Assembly (NCBI RefSeq): GCF_000189635.1
Contig: NW_002476363.1
Coordinates: 1 to 64,000, forward strand
DNA from: Tetrahymena thermophila SB210
Lineage: Eukaryota; Ciliophora; Oligohymenophorea; Hymenostomatida; Tetrahymenidae
DNA length: 64,000 nt
Direction of reading: 5' to 3'
In this document: one piece after another, positions 12,532 to 25,209 of the stretch
Layout: each line of letters begins with the position of its first letter
How positions within the stretch are numbered: the stretch's first letter is position 1
The notes under the pieces: model-generated
The model's input: only the letters and a program-made list of their open reading frames with translations
The model's database searches: none
What the model was told of the DNA's origin: nothing
Translations under genes and position numbers: made by a program

Positions 12532-15500
12532 TCATTTTTTTTTTGACTTTTTGAGGAGTTTTTTTAGTTTTTATTTGACATATTTGAAATGTTTATTTAA
12601 AGCTTATTTTAAGTTCCCGTTTGGATAGTAGTATTTGTAATCTTATTATTTATCCAAATACCATTAAAAGTTTTCTTCAGCTGGTTCTAAAATTTTGTTA
12701 GACTTAAAATTTATTAATTTTCCAGTTAATTAAAATTTTAATTCATTTCCATTTTCATTTTTAACTTGTGTTTCATTTTTTTTACTTCTTCTCATATCAT
12801 TCTTCTTTTCAGTTTCAAACAAAGACCCATTATCATCTTCATCATAAATAAACTAAGAATTCTAAATAACCACTTTCTTAGGTGTAACCTAGATATTAGG
12901 AATTCTCTAAGATTCTCCATTTGTTTTTTCACTCTATATTTATAGGTAAAAAACAAATATTGATAAAAATTAAATTTAAATTTCCTAAATTATAAGTAGC
13001 AATTAATATGATTATTATTAATATTTTTAAAAATAAGTCAAAAGTGCTTTTAAATTAGTATTTAAAATGATTTTAGTATTTCTTAATGCTTTTTAATATT
13101 GAATAAACCAATATTAAAATTGTTAAAGATTATTTTAACAGAAAAAAATAAATATTTTAATTAATATTTTATCATAAATTACACAGTTTAAGGCATTTAA
13201 TGCATTTTAACTTTATTTCTATGTTTCAGCAAAATATTTTTATCGTCCATTCATACTCATAATTTAAGGTGAGCTATTCAGTTGATCCATTTTTGTTGTT
13301 TCTCGCTTGAAGAATATACTGCTTTTTAGTTTTTTTTTATTCATTTCTTTCTAACTCCTTTTGTTTTTTTATTCTTCTTCGTTTATTTAGTCAAATGTAA
13401 TACTCTAAATTTTATTTATATCTTCTCCTTCCTGCATTTCATTTGCATAAATTTAATTGTTCTCATTTTATGCTAAATTTAAAGAAGATTCTAAGGAAAA
13501 ATTGTATGTACACAAGTTTTCAATATCCTATTAATCTTCTTATTCTTACTCAAATGAGCAATCTTAAATGAAAGCTATAAGAGAATCACGTATATGAGCA
13601 TTGTTAGATCTTGAGTTCATAGTTAAAAATCTTCTATTCACTTTCTTTCTCTCTTAATTTTTACTCTTAGTAAAAATTTACTTTAACGAACAGTGTTATT
13701 TATTAAAGAAAACAAATGGACATTGAGTTTCCAAGTGTGTCTTTTAATTACAGAACAAACAAGTATAGTTTATATCCTAAAAATTAGCATCATTAATCAA
13801 GTGATCTTTAATTTGACAGAATATTTAAAAGTCTTTTTCAAACTTTGAAAGAGAGTTAATGAAACTTTCCCTTTTTATTTTGATGATTTTTGTAAAATCC
13901 AAAGATTTAATATTATAATCCCTATTTAAACCTGTAAAAAAGTGATAAGCTCCAACAACACCATTTTTCTTAGAACTAAAAATTTTAGTCTACTTTTCTT
14001 CTTAAAACTAGTCTCTTGATTTTGTAATCTCCACTAAATAATTATTTTTTAAAACATTTGAAAATTACAAAAATTACAAAAAAATATTTGAAAGTCACTT
14101 ATTTATTGAATAATAAATTTTCTCTTTGTTCATTTTTTGATAAGAAAGTTTAAATTATTCAAAATCTCCTAAAATGAATTAAAAATTTTAAATTTTAATT
14201 AGATTTAACTGCAATTATTTATTTTGAAATTAAAATGTTTAATTTACGTTTTCCTTAGACTATAAAAATGAGAGAGTTATCTTAAGAAACATCATTTTGC
14301 TGAAGGTGGACCATCTAGTTAGGGAAATAAAAAGTTTCTTCAAAAGAATGATGGATCCCAGCAAGTGCTTCTTATGAGAAATTATTCTTTAGTATTGGAA
14401 TATGAGAGAGGATTTACTTATTGTATTCTTCTTATAACTAATCATTCAATTATTTTGATATTTTGCTCAAAACTTATCCAGTATCTTCTTCAAATTTTTT
14501 TTAATTATTTTCATAATAATATTCAATATCATTATTCACTTTTTTTTGTAGATTGCTTTATATTTTTTAATTATAAATTTTTTTATTATTGATTGATTGA
14601 ATTAATTTTACTTTGATATTTTTTTCTATCTCATGAATTCATTTATGATGTTAAGGTCTTTTCTTTTGTTCAAATCTTTTGTATCTAATTCTTCTAAAAT
14701 AACTCCTATGACATTCAATAAATATGCAAAAATTAAAAATATTGACAACATTATAAATGAGATGTAAAAATGCTGCAGCGGTGTATCTGCTTCGCTGGAG
14801 CCTGTTGTCATTAAGGTTAGTGCCCAATACAATGCTTTTAAATAAAGCTTCCACCAAATCTAATCAGCTCTAGAATCACCATACCAAGTTTTTTCCTCTC
14901 CTAAGTACTCAAGCTCTATGGTTCCAATTATGTAATAAAAACATGCTATTATATGGCCAATGAGAAAAAGCTTAACAACAAGGTTAACTAATTGGATAAT
15001 GTAATACCTTTAGAAAGTCATAACAAAATATTTTTATATCTAATCAAAATCTACAAATATATTTTTATATTTAAGTAAGACGAAAATCTTCAAAAACACA
15101 TATTTCTCCTCTTATTAATTCTGAATAATAGCAGTAATAAGTAAAAGAGGTATTACATCAAATAGAAACCTCTTTTTGATGTAATTTACTAATATCAATT
15201 TTCTATTACTTGTAATATTTAATCTATTGACGTAAATACTTGTGTTAAGTTTAATTATAATTTCTAACATCCAAATGATAGCTGTAATTACCTCATAAAC
15301 AGAGCATATATTTTGAGGAGCTTAAAAAACTCCAAAAAGAGTGTAAATGATAAAGAACATCGTATTGTAAAAACAGAAGAAGAATGATACGAAGAAATGA
15401 AAGATCCCATCTGGGTTAATTAGAGGCACAAACGAAAATATCTTCGTTAACGATTATATTACTAATAAATACTCCCTTATTTTATAAAAAAGGTGAACAA

Positions 15501-16128
15501 ACTTATTGCTTTTGTCTTCATAAATATCACTTTTATCTTTTATATGCTTTCTAATGCTTTTCAGCTCAAAAAATGCTCTCCTACCACTGTTTGTAAAGAG
15601 TTGATGAAAGTAAAAAATCTGCTTTTTTATTCTTTGTAATAGCTTTAAATCTAAATTCAAAGCTCCTGACGTTGAATTAGCATGATATGACCCTTTGTTA
15701 TGTAGCTGTTTGTTCTACTAAAAATTTGAATTTTTTTTAGTTTCCTAATATGCCCTGTTGTTTAAATGAATTGAATGCATCGAAGATGACACTTTAGCGT
15801 TTCTTCTTTTTAAAGAAGAGCTGTTGTTATCCTAATTTTTTACTTTAAGGTCGCTAAAATTTTCATTTAGATTTTGAAGATTTAGAGAGTTTTGAGAAAT
15901 CATTCTGATTTTGCTTGTCATTTGAATGTGTCGCTAGCTGTTTTAATAGATTTATCCACAATTTTCTAAAATTTGCAACTCAGTTCCATTTTAAACATAA
16001 TTAGAAGCATCGCACTAAATCTAACTAGCATGTATTATACTCTAATTTTTTTCATTGGCTTGTTTGGTTTTTATATTTTGGTCTAAAATTGAATTAGTCG
16101 TTTCTGAAGAATATTTATTCAAATTCAT
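12532..16128 (-). CDS. Cyclic-nucleotide-gated-type cation channel, array copy B
   Basis: Exons on the minus strand are 16128-14612, 14555-14248, 14033-13183 and 12933-12532 (introns 56, 214 and 249 bp), giving 1025 aa. Exons 2 and 3 are exactly as long as in copies A and C (308 and 851 nt), with the same phases. Membrane segments start near residue 241. The pore ALTLMTTGSSEADTPLQ (residues 436-452) lacks GYG. The C-linker begins RKDLNIINEFMRQKK. The CNBD shows KNGVVGAYHFFTGLNR (residues 631-646) and ends FEKDFQIFCQIKD. The exact zinc-knuckle spacing C700-x2-C703-x4-H708-x4-C713 follows, then a Ser/Gln-rich region and a conserved last exon with DKQQDYKYYYPNGN. Copies B and C resemble each other more than A, suggesting a recent duplication. 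The ligand and selectivity are unknown. Confidence 0.87.
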
Positions 16129-17777
16129 GATTCTGAAAATTAAAGTTTTTTTTCTTGAAATTGTTTATAATTAATTAATCAATTACTTACTACTTTTTCT
16201 AAACTAAACTAAACTGATTTGTTTATTTTTAAAAAAATTTTGTTTAACTAGTTCTAAATGCTCTTTCATGATAAATTACTTTTTCCAATGCCTTTATTAC
16301 TTTATTAATATACATATATATATTCATATAATTGTAAATAAGCTTATCTCATAATAATTTAAGGTTGATTATTGAATGTAATCATTTTAGATGTTAAAAT
16401 AAAAGCTGTATTATCTTTTTAACTAACTTTTGTAATTATGAGCAGTAAAATCTAAAATACTGAATATTTTTATAAGATAAGGAAAGAATATTTGAATAAA
16501 ATATAACATTTGTTTTTTCGCTAACCAATTTTTTTAATTAAAATTTGTAAAAATCATCAGAGAAATTTAAATAAATTGAATTTATTATCTGTTAAAAATG
16601 TTTTTTTTTAAATCATTAACATAATTTATAAATGAAAGTTGAATTTTTTACCTTATCTTTTTATTTTTTTTTCTAAAAAGTAATAATGAAGAGAAGTACT
16701 TAAACTAATTTTTAAAACCTTTTCTTTTCTAATAAGTTTAGTTTTATTACTTTTTAAAATTTAGAACTAATTTAATGTATTAAATAAGAATTTTATGAAC
16801 ATGTTAATAAATAAATATATGGATTTTTATTTGAATTTATAATTTTCTTCGCAATTTAAATTAATCCATCCATTAATCAATAATTTAATTTCAAAAGCAA
16901 AATTGATCGGAAATAAAAACTTTTAATAAATTAATAAACAAAGAAAAAATTTATTTATTTAATTTCAAGAAAGTTATTTGATTTGTTGTTATTAATGCTA
17001 TATTTACATAATATTTTTTCAAATTAAAAATAAAAAATATCAAGATTACTTTTTTATACATAAAATTAGAAAAAATTATCTATGTTTTTATATTATATAA
17101 GATAAATATTATCATAAAAGTTTAAAAATCAATCGAAAAACCTTACATTTAATAGCCAATTTAATTAGAAAATTAAAACACTGCAAATTTCAATTTGATT
17201 TCAAACACTTCAACCTAAGAGTAAATAAATAATTAGATGTGATATGATACGACAAATAACTATTCTTTTATTTTTTAAAAAAATTAAAACTAACTAAATT
17301 AAGATAAAACATTTTTTTTAATTCTAAACAACTTAAAAAATCTAACTAAAATTTTAAGTTTGTCATTATTATAAATTACATTTATAAATATATAAATTAT
17401 GTCTAATATCTTTAAAATTAGTATAATTCTATCAAAAAATTAAAAATTTTTAGAAGTCTAATCAAATTTTACGATTTTATATATATATAGTTTTGGAATT
17501 TTTGTAATTTAAACTGAATAATTTTAATTCTTAGATATTGCTAACTTAATTGAATTTTTAATAAAATTTAATTCTATTTTTAATATTAAATATCCTTACA
17601 CAGTAAATAAAATTTTTTTGTATTAATAACTAAATAAAATGAAAAAGAAAATAGATAATAGTTTCTATAGCATGTTTATTTGTTTGTTTGTTTGTTTGCT
17701 GAGAAATATTTATTGATTAATGTAAAATAAAAAAGTTGAATACAAATTCTAAATTTATTTTTGTAAATTAGATAAAT
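16129..17777. other. Spacer between channel copies B and C
   Basis: About 1.65 kb of A/T-rich low-complexity sequence. I see no coding frame of note and no RNA gene. Confidence 0.6.
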
Positions 17778-20700
17778 TCATTTTTTTTTTTTGAGTAGTT
17801 TTTTTAATTTTTATTTGACATATTTAAAGTGCTTATTCAAAGCTTATTTTAAGTTTCCGTTTGGGTAATAGTATTTGTAATCTTATTGTTTATCTAAATA
17901 CCATTAAAAGTTTTCTTCAGCTGGTTCTAAAATTTTATTTTACTTTAAATTTAATACTTTTCCTGCTAATTAAATTTTTAATTCATTTATGTTTTCATTT
18001 TTAACTTGCTTTTCATTACTTTTAAATCTCCTCATATCATTCTTCTTTTCAGTTTCAAAAAAAGACCCATTATCATATTCTTCATAAATATCCTAAGAAT
18101 TCTACATAACCACTTTATTAGGTATAATTTAGATATTAGGTAATCTCTAAGATTCTCCACTTGCTTTTTCATTCTATATTTGTAAGTAAAAACAAAAAAA
18201 TATTGATAAAAACGAAATTTAACTTTTAAAAATTATAATTAAATTAATTCTAATTATTATTAGTTTTTTTTTAAAATAGATCAAAAATAGATGCTGTTTA
18301 ATTAGTATTTAAGCATTTCGTATGATTGATACCATTTAAAAACCAATTTTGTAATTTATAAAAATGAATTAAAAATAAATATTTATTATGCTTTTAAATT
18401 TTATGATAAATTAATTACACAGTTAGAGGCATTTAATGCATTTTAACTTTATTTCTATGTTTCAGCAAAATATTATTATAGCTCATTTACACGCATAATT
18501 TAAGGTGAGCGATTCAATTCATTCATTTTGGTTGTTTCTCGCTTGAAGAATATACTGCTTTTTAGTTTTTTTTTAATAATTTCTTTCTAACTCCTTTTGT
18601 TTTTTTATTCTTCTTCATTTATTAAGTCCATGGCTATGCTCTAAATTTTATTTAAATCTTCTCCTTCCTGCATTTCATTTATATGAATTTAATTTTTCTC
18701 ATTTTAAGCTAAATTTAAAGAAGATTCTAAAGAAAAATTGCATGAACATTAATTTTCAATTTCCTATTAATCTTCTTTTTCTTACACAAATGAGCAATCT
18801 TAAATGAAAGCTATAAGAGAATCACGTATATGAGCATTGTTAGATCTTGAGTTCATAGTTAAAAATCTTCTATTCACTTTCTTTCTTTCTTAATTTTTAC
18901 TCTTAGTAAAAATTTGCCTTAATGAGCAGTGTTACTTATTATAGAAAATGAATGGACATTAAGTTTCCAAGTGTGTCTTTTAATTACAGTATAAACAAGC
19001 ATAGTTTATATCCTAAAAATTAGCATCATTAATCAAGTGATCTTTAATTTGACAGAATATTTAAAAGTCTTTTTCAAACTTTGAAAGAGAGTTAATGAAA
19101 CTTTCCCTTTTTATTTTGATGATTTTTGTAAAATCCAAAGATTTAATATTGTAATCCCTATTTAAACCTGTAAAAAAATGATAAGCACCAACAACACCAT
19201 TTTTCTTCAAACTAAAAATTTTAGTCTACTTTTCTTCTTAAAACTAGTCTCTTGATTTTGTAATCTCCACTTTTTTAAATATTTGAAAATCAAAAAAAAT
19301 GACAAATAAATATTTTAAATTAATTTATTTATTTAATAATAAATTTTCTCTTGTTCACTTTTTGCTTAAAAAGTTAAAACTTATTCTAAAGCTCCAAATA
19401 TAAATTTAAATTAGATTTTTTTTGAAATTAAAATGTTAAATTTACGTTTTCCTTAGACTATAAAAATAAGAGAGTTATCTGAAGAAATATCGCTTCGTTG
19501 AATATGAACCATCTAGTTAGGGAAATAAAAAGCTTCTTCAAAAGAGTGATGGATACCTGTAAGTGCTTCTTAAGAGAAATTATTGTTTAGTATAGGAATA
19601 TGAGAAAGAATTTATTTCTTGTATTCTTCTTATAACTAATCATTCAATTACTTTGATAATTTGCTCAAAACTTATCCGGTATCTTCTTCAAATTTTTTTA
19701 AATTATTTTCATAATAATATTCAATATCATTATTCACTTTTTTTTGTAGATTGCTTTATAATTTTTTAATTATAAATTTTTTATTATTGATTGATTGAAT
19801 TAATTTTACTTTGATATTTTTTTCTGTCTCATGAATTCATTTATGATGTTAAGGTCTTTTCTTTTGTTCAAATCTTTTGTATCTAATTCTTCTAAAATAA
19901 CTCCTATGACATTCAATAAATATGCAAAAATTAAAAAGATTGACAACATTATAAATGAGATGTAAAATTGCTGCAGCGGTGTATCTGCTTCGCTGGAGCC
20001 TGTTGTCATTAAGGTTAGTGCCCAATACAGTGCTTTTAAATAAAGTTTCCACCAAATCTAATCAGCTCTAGAATCACCATACCAAGTTTTTTCCTCTCCT
20101 AAATACTCAAGCTCTATGGTTCCAATTATGTAATAAAAGCATGCTATTATATGGCCAATGAGAAAAAGCTTAACAACAAGGTTAACTAATTGGATAATGT
20201 AATACTTTTAGAAAGTCATGACAAAATATTTTTATATCTAATCGAAATCTACAAATATATTTTTATATTTTAGTATGACAAAAATCTTCAAAAACACATA
20301 TTTCTATTCTTAATAAATAGGAATAATAACAGTAATTAGCAAAAGAGGTATTACATCAAATAGAAACCTCTTTTTGATGTAATTTATTAATACCAATTTT
20401 CTATTAGTAGTAATACTTAATCTATTGACGTAAATACTTGTGTTAAGTTTTATTATAATTTCTAAAATCCAAATGATAGTTGTAATAAATTCATAAACAA
20501 AGCATATATTTTGAGGAGCTTAAAAAACTTCAAATAAAGTGAAAGTTATAAAAAACATAGTATTGTAAAAACAGAAGAAAAATGATACGAAGAAATGAAA
20601 GATCCCATCAGGGTTAATTAGAGGCAAAAAGGAAAATATCTTCATTAAAGATTATATTCCTTATAAATACTCCCTTATTTTATAAAAAAGGTGAACAAGC

Positions 20701-21317
20701 TTATTGCTTTTGTCTTCATAAATATCACTTTTATCTTTTATGTGCTTTCTTATACTTTTTTGCTCAAAAAACACTCTCCTACCACTGTTTGTAAAGAGTT
20801 GATGAAAGTAAAAAATCTACTTTTTTATCCTTTGCAACATTTTTAAATCTATATTCAAAGCTGCTTACTATAAATTAGCATGATATGACCCTTTGTTATG
20901 CAGCTGTTTGCTCTACTAAAAATTTAAATTTTTCTTAGTTTCCTAATATGCCCTGTTATTTAGATCAATTGTTTGTATCGAAGGGGAAACTTAACAATTT
21001 TTTTTTTTTGAGTTTTCATCCTTATTTTTGACTTTAAAGTCACTAACATTTAGATCAGCATTTTGAAGGCTTAGGGAGTTTTGAGAATTCATTCTGATTT
21101 TGCTTGTCATTGGAATGAGTTGCTAGCTGTTTTAATAGCTTTAACCAAAATTTTCTAAAATTTGCAACTCAGTTCCATTTTAAACATAATTAGAAGCATC
21201 ACACTGAATCTAACTAGCATGTATTATACTCTCATTTTTTTCATAAGCTTGGTTGATTTTTATATTTTGATCTCTCATAGAATTAATATTTTCTTAAGAA
21301 TATTTATTCAAAATCAT
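17778..21317 (-). CDS. Cyclic-nucleotide-gated-type cation channel, array copy C
   Basis: Exons on the minus strand are 21317-19810, 19753-19446, 19269-18419 and 18173-17778 (introns 56, 176 and 245 bp), giving 1020 aa. The order is as in copy B: Q/N-rich N-terminus, six membrane segments, pore MTTGSSEADTPLQ from residue 437, C-linker, CNBD, CCHC knuckle (C697, C700, H705, C710), and a last exon ending in a poly-Lys run before TGA. All splice sites and phases match copies A and B, and no in-frame TGA was found, so the copy looks intact. The start ATG is the first in the frame and aligns with the starts of A and B. Being membrane-embedded with a cyclic-nucleotide domain, it probably couples second messengers to membrane potential, but that is family inference. 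Confidence 0.87.
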
Positions 21318-22146
21318 GATTTTGAAAATAAAGTTTTTTTCTTGAAATTGTTTATAATTAATTAATCGATTATTTATTGATTTTCTAAATTAAAGTAATT
21401 TACTAATATAAAAAATAACTATGCTCAAATAGTTCGAACTGCTATTTGATTTATTACCTAAATTAATATTTCGCATACTTTAACTTACAAATTAATGCTT
21501 TCATATTTTGCATATAGTTGTAAGCAAGCTTATCTTATGATTCAAAGAAGAATGGATAGATAATAAGTGTCATATTTTTAAGTTTTTATTAAAAGCTACC
21601 CAATCTTATTTACTAAGTAACTTCCTTCAGTAATAAAAAAAATAATGAATAAAATATTTAATGATAATTTGATTAATTTGTTACAATAAACTTTTTTTTT
21701 TCCTTTAAGAAGACCAATTATCTAATTATCTGTAAAATTAAGAATACAAATTTTAATAAAGTGAAATCATAATTTCATAAGTATTTTTTTAAAAATTGTA
21801 ATCAATAGTTGTTTGAATTTTACCTCATCATTTTTATTTTTTTTTCTAAAAAGTAATAATGAAGCGACATGCTTTTCTATTAGAGATTTACTTGCTGTAG
21901 CAAAATTAAAAATAAATGTTCACTAAATATTTATTGTTTGTTAAATTTTCATTTATTTTAAAGTCATAAAAGATTTTAAAAATAAATCACATCATTCATT
22001 CACTTACTTAATTGCTCATTTTAATAATTTTTTGTATTCTTTCTTTATAATAAAATTAATTACTTTTTAAAGCTTAGAACTAATTTAACAAAATTTAATA
22101 AGAATTTTCTTCTCAATTTAAATGAATTCATATATAAATCAATCTA

Positions 22147-22213
<67 letters not shown>

Positions 22214-23182
22214 AGGTGTTTGTTTCAAGTGCAAACAAACAAAATTGATCAGAAATAAAAAAACAAACAAAATAAATTAATTAATTTCATGCAATTAATT
22301 TGATATGTTTTTACGAATGCTATTTTTACATAATTTCAAGATTAATTTAATAAAAATTAAATTAGACACAATTAGTTATGTTTTTTATAAGATTTATGCT
22401 ATCATAAAATTTTAATCATAGCAATCATTACATTTAATAATCAACTAATAGAAAAGAAATATTAAAAATTAAAAAGTTGAAATTTAAATTTGAATTGAAT
22501 GCTAGCCAAATCTGAGTGTGAATAAATAATTAGATTAATAACTTTTCTTTTATTTTTTTAAATTTAGACTAAATTTAAGTAAAAAATATTGTTTTAAATT
22601 CTAAGTAATTTTGTAAAATCAAAAAGTTTACTTTATGAAATAAATTATAATTAATTAATTAATTATTAACAAAGAGAGAGCCATATTATTTCTAATATTT
22701 TAAAAATAATTTTGTTTTGTCATAAAAAATGGTCTAATTTAAATAAAAATTTCAAATGATTTTGTGAAAATTATCTTGCTTTAATATTTTTATAGTTATT
22801 ACTATAATTAATTTAATTTGATAATAAAGAAAATAAATAAGCCTATATTATGAAACAAATTTAAATATTATTTTATTTAATAAATTGAAACTAGTAAAGA
22901 GCAGGAACAACTTATTTTAGAGTTTTATTAAATATTATTTAGATTGAAAAACATTTTTCTGCTATTAAGCACTAACAAATATATATTATTAATTTTTTAA
23001 TTAAATAATTTATTACTATAAATTTTTTGCATTTGAAATATTTTGAAAAAAATCAATCAGTTTGAAATCAATCAAAAATAATATTAAGTAAGTAAGTAGT
23101 TGATCAATTCATTAATTAATTAATTATTTAATTTAAAAATCATAAAAATTTACAGAATTTCATTTAATATTCTTGTAGAATA
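21318..23182. other. Gene-free DNA upstream of the channel array
   Basis: A/T-rich spacer between two divergently transcribed genes, so it should hold both promoters. It contains the AAAT microsatellite listed separately. No coding frame is visible. Confidence 0.6.
22146..22214. repeat. (AAAT)n microsatellite
   Basis: About 17 uninterrupted copies of a 4-bp AAAT/TAAA unit. It is a plain simple-sequence repeat in a gene-free spacer, and one of the longest perfect ones here. Confidence 0.95.
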
Positions 23183-24340
23183 ATGAGAAGTAACTCACTT
23201 AACTCTTCTAGCAGCAATTACCAAACTAACAAGCTTAAAGAGAAATACTCTCACTTTTTTGATAATGAAGATATAGAAGGTGATTAAAAGATTCTCTCTC
23301 CTTAAGACTTACAAAGTAGTAACCGCAGTTAAAATAGGAGTAAGAGAATGGCTAGTTTTGATGCATAAGCATTCGATTAAAAGAAATAAGAGACATAATA
23401 ATAACAATTGATTTAAGAATAGCTTAATTCTTCTTATTAATACTAAAATTAGCATACTAATAATAATGTTTTGAGATTCCATCCAAAGACTGAAAATTAC
23501 AATCATTTAAACTAGCAAAAGATTATAAAACAGAATTAAGATGAATTAAATTTCTTAAAAGAGCAGTTTTTGAATAAAGTAGAAGAGATTCAAAGCAACT
23601 TGAAATCAATTGATCCTTATAAGATTTCTTTGAATTCAATCCATTCTAATACAAATAATTTCAATCAAACTTATATAAAGAGGTAAGAGGAATTGAATGC
23701 TAATATCCTTCAAATAAATTAGCTATTTGATAAATAGAACTTTTTAGATTCTGCTGGAGGTTCATAAGAAATCAAAAAGAATTTGTAACAATATAATAAT
23801 GATTCAGATTAAAATATTATTAAAAACTCACATTAAAATAGAAAACCTCCTTTTGCTCATCCAGCAGGAGAATCTAGCATTGTTAAGACAAAAATAAACT
23901 AAAATGATTTTTTCGATGAATCACATTAAAATAATACAACTCAAAAATAAGAAATGTTGTAAATATAAGAATCAACTAATGCCAAAAATAAAGATCTAAA
24001 AGACAAATCGCTTCTTGAAATTCTTAAAAAGAAAGAAAACTTATATGAAAAAGCTAAACGCGACTACAACTTAATTAAATAAGGAATAAATTTCAACTAC
24101 TAAAAAGATATTTGTAATGGAGGATCCAAAGACCCTTATAAAAATTATAGCAGAGACAGTCTAGACAGACAAAAAATATATTTTTATGATAGCTTCATGC
24201 CTTCAAATATGAGAATGATGAAATCTCCCTATTAATTGCTAAAATATAAAATTAACAGTAGAGCTAAATTTGATATTTAGAATTGCATCTAAGAGCTTTC
24301 CTCTATAAATTCCTCCTTAAGATCTACAAATTATAAATGA
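23183..24340 (+). CDS. Gln/Asn-rich protein, unrecognised
   Basis: A single frame of 385 aa runs from the first ATG to TGA at 24338-24340 with no intron needed. The protein is hydrophilic and rich in Gln, Asn, Ser and Lys. Stretches of predicted helix, such as DELNFLKEQFLNKVEEIQSN, could form short coiled coils. The C-terminal part is more ordered, with repeated aromatic residues (YEKAKRDYNLIKQGINFNY) and a final Ser-rich tail. No membrane segment, signal or catalytic motif is visible. Most Gln codons are TAA or TAG, as in neighbouring genes. It is probably an intracellular structural or RNA-associated protein, but no function can be assigned. Confidence 0.6.
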
Positions 24341-25209
24341 ATTGAATTTAATTCACAAATAATCCTCTAAGATTGAATTAAAAATATAATTAAGTATGTA
24401 ATAAATATTTGCAAATAATTATCCAAATCATAGCTTATTTACATTAAATGTCAAAATAAAATAAATAATAAATTCAACAAAAAAATATTTTCTATCATCA
24501 AATATTATTTATTATTTTGTTATATATTATTTAATATTAAGGAAGATATCTAGCTAAACCTGATATCAGTTTGGTATAACAATAACTAAAAGCAGAAACA
24601 TGACAATTTACATATCATATATTAAAATATATATTAATACAATAATTAAATAATTACTAAAAAAATTTAAATCAATAAATACTTTGAACTATTAAAAAAT
24701 ATCAATTATTAACATAATTTTTATGAAAGAGTTTTATTTGTCTGTCTTCTTATAATATGTAAAAATTGTAGTTATTAATAAAATGAATATTTATTTTCAT
24801 AACAGTAAAATATATATTAATTCATATGAAATATTTTATTTATTTTCAAAACTAACTTACTTTTATTATTATAATATATCAGTTACTTCTTTAGTTAGCA
24901 TCAAATAAAAATAATATTTGTTTTCATTCTAAAACATTATATCTCTTTAAATTGATTAATTTTATAACTTTAGAAAATAAAATGCAATGCAATACCTCCA
25001 AATTTTTAAAAACAAAAAATATTTTATGAAAAAGTAATTTGAAAATTAATAAGGAAAAGAAAATAAAATTTATTAATTTTCTATTTTGTTAATTAATTAT
25101 TGAATTGCAATAAATAATTTATATAAATATTTACTTAATTTTAACAATCATAAAACTTGATTAATATTTTAACTAAAAAATGGGATTTTTTCTATTTATC
25201 ATAAAGATT
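24341..25209. other. Convergent intergenic region
   Basis: A/T-rich DNA between the stops of two convergent genes. A short non-repetitive open stretch at about 24541-24603 was considered as an extra exon and rejected. Confidence 0.55.

Noticed and set aside
13183..13215. GTTAAA at 13211 as the donor of intron 3 in channel copy B
   Set aside because: Checking the frame showed the GTAAT donor at 13182 is in phase, and it matches the equivalent sites in copies A (8705) and C (18418).
7925..21317. Transposon or integrated element carrying the array
   Set aside because: No transposase, terminal repeats or target duplications were seen. Shared exon structure and gradual divergence fit ordinary tandem gene duplication.
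22146..22214. CRISPR array or other spaced repeat
   Set aside because: It is a simple AAAT microsatellite without spacers, in a eukaryotic chromosome. The same applies to the CTAT and 25-bp arrays.
24541..24603. Short exon-like stretch (GRYLAKPDISLV) after the 23183 gene
   Set aside because: No donor near the end of the upstream gene can reach it in frame, and it is too short to stand alone.
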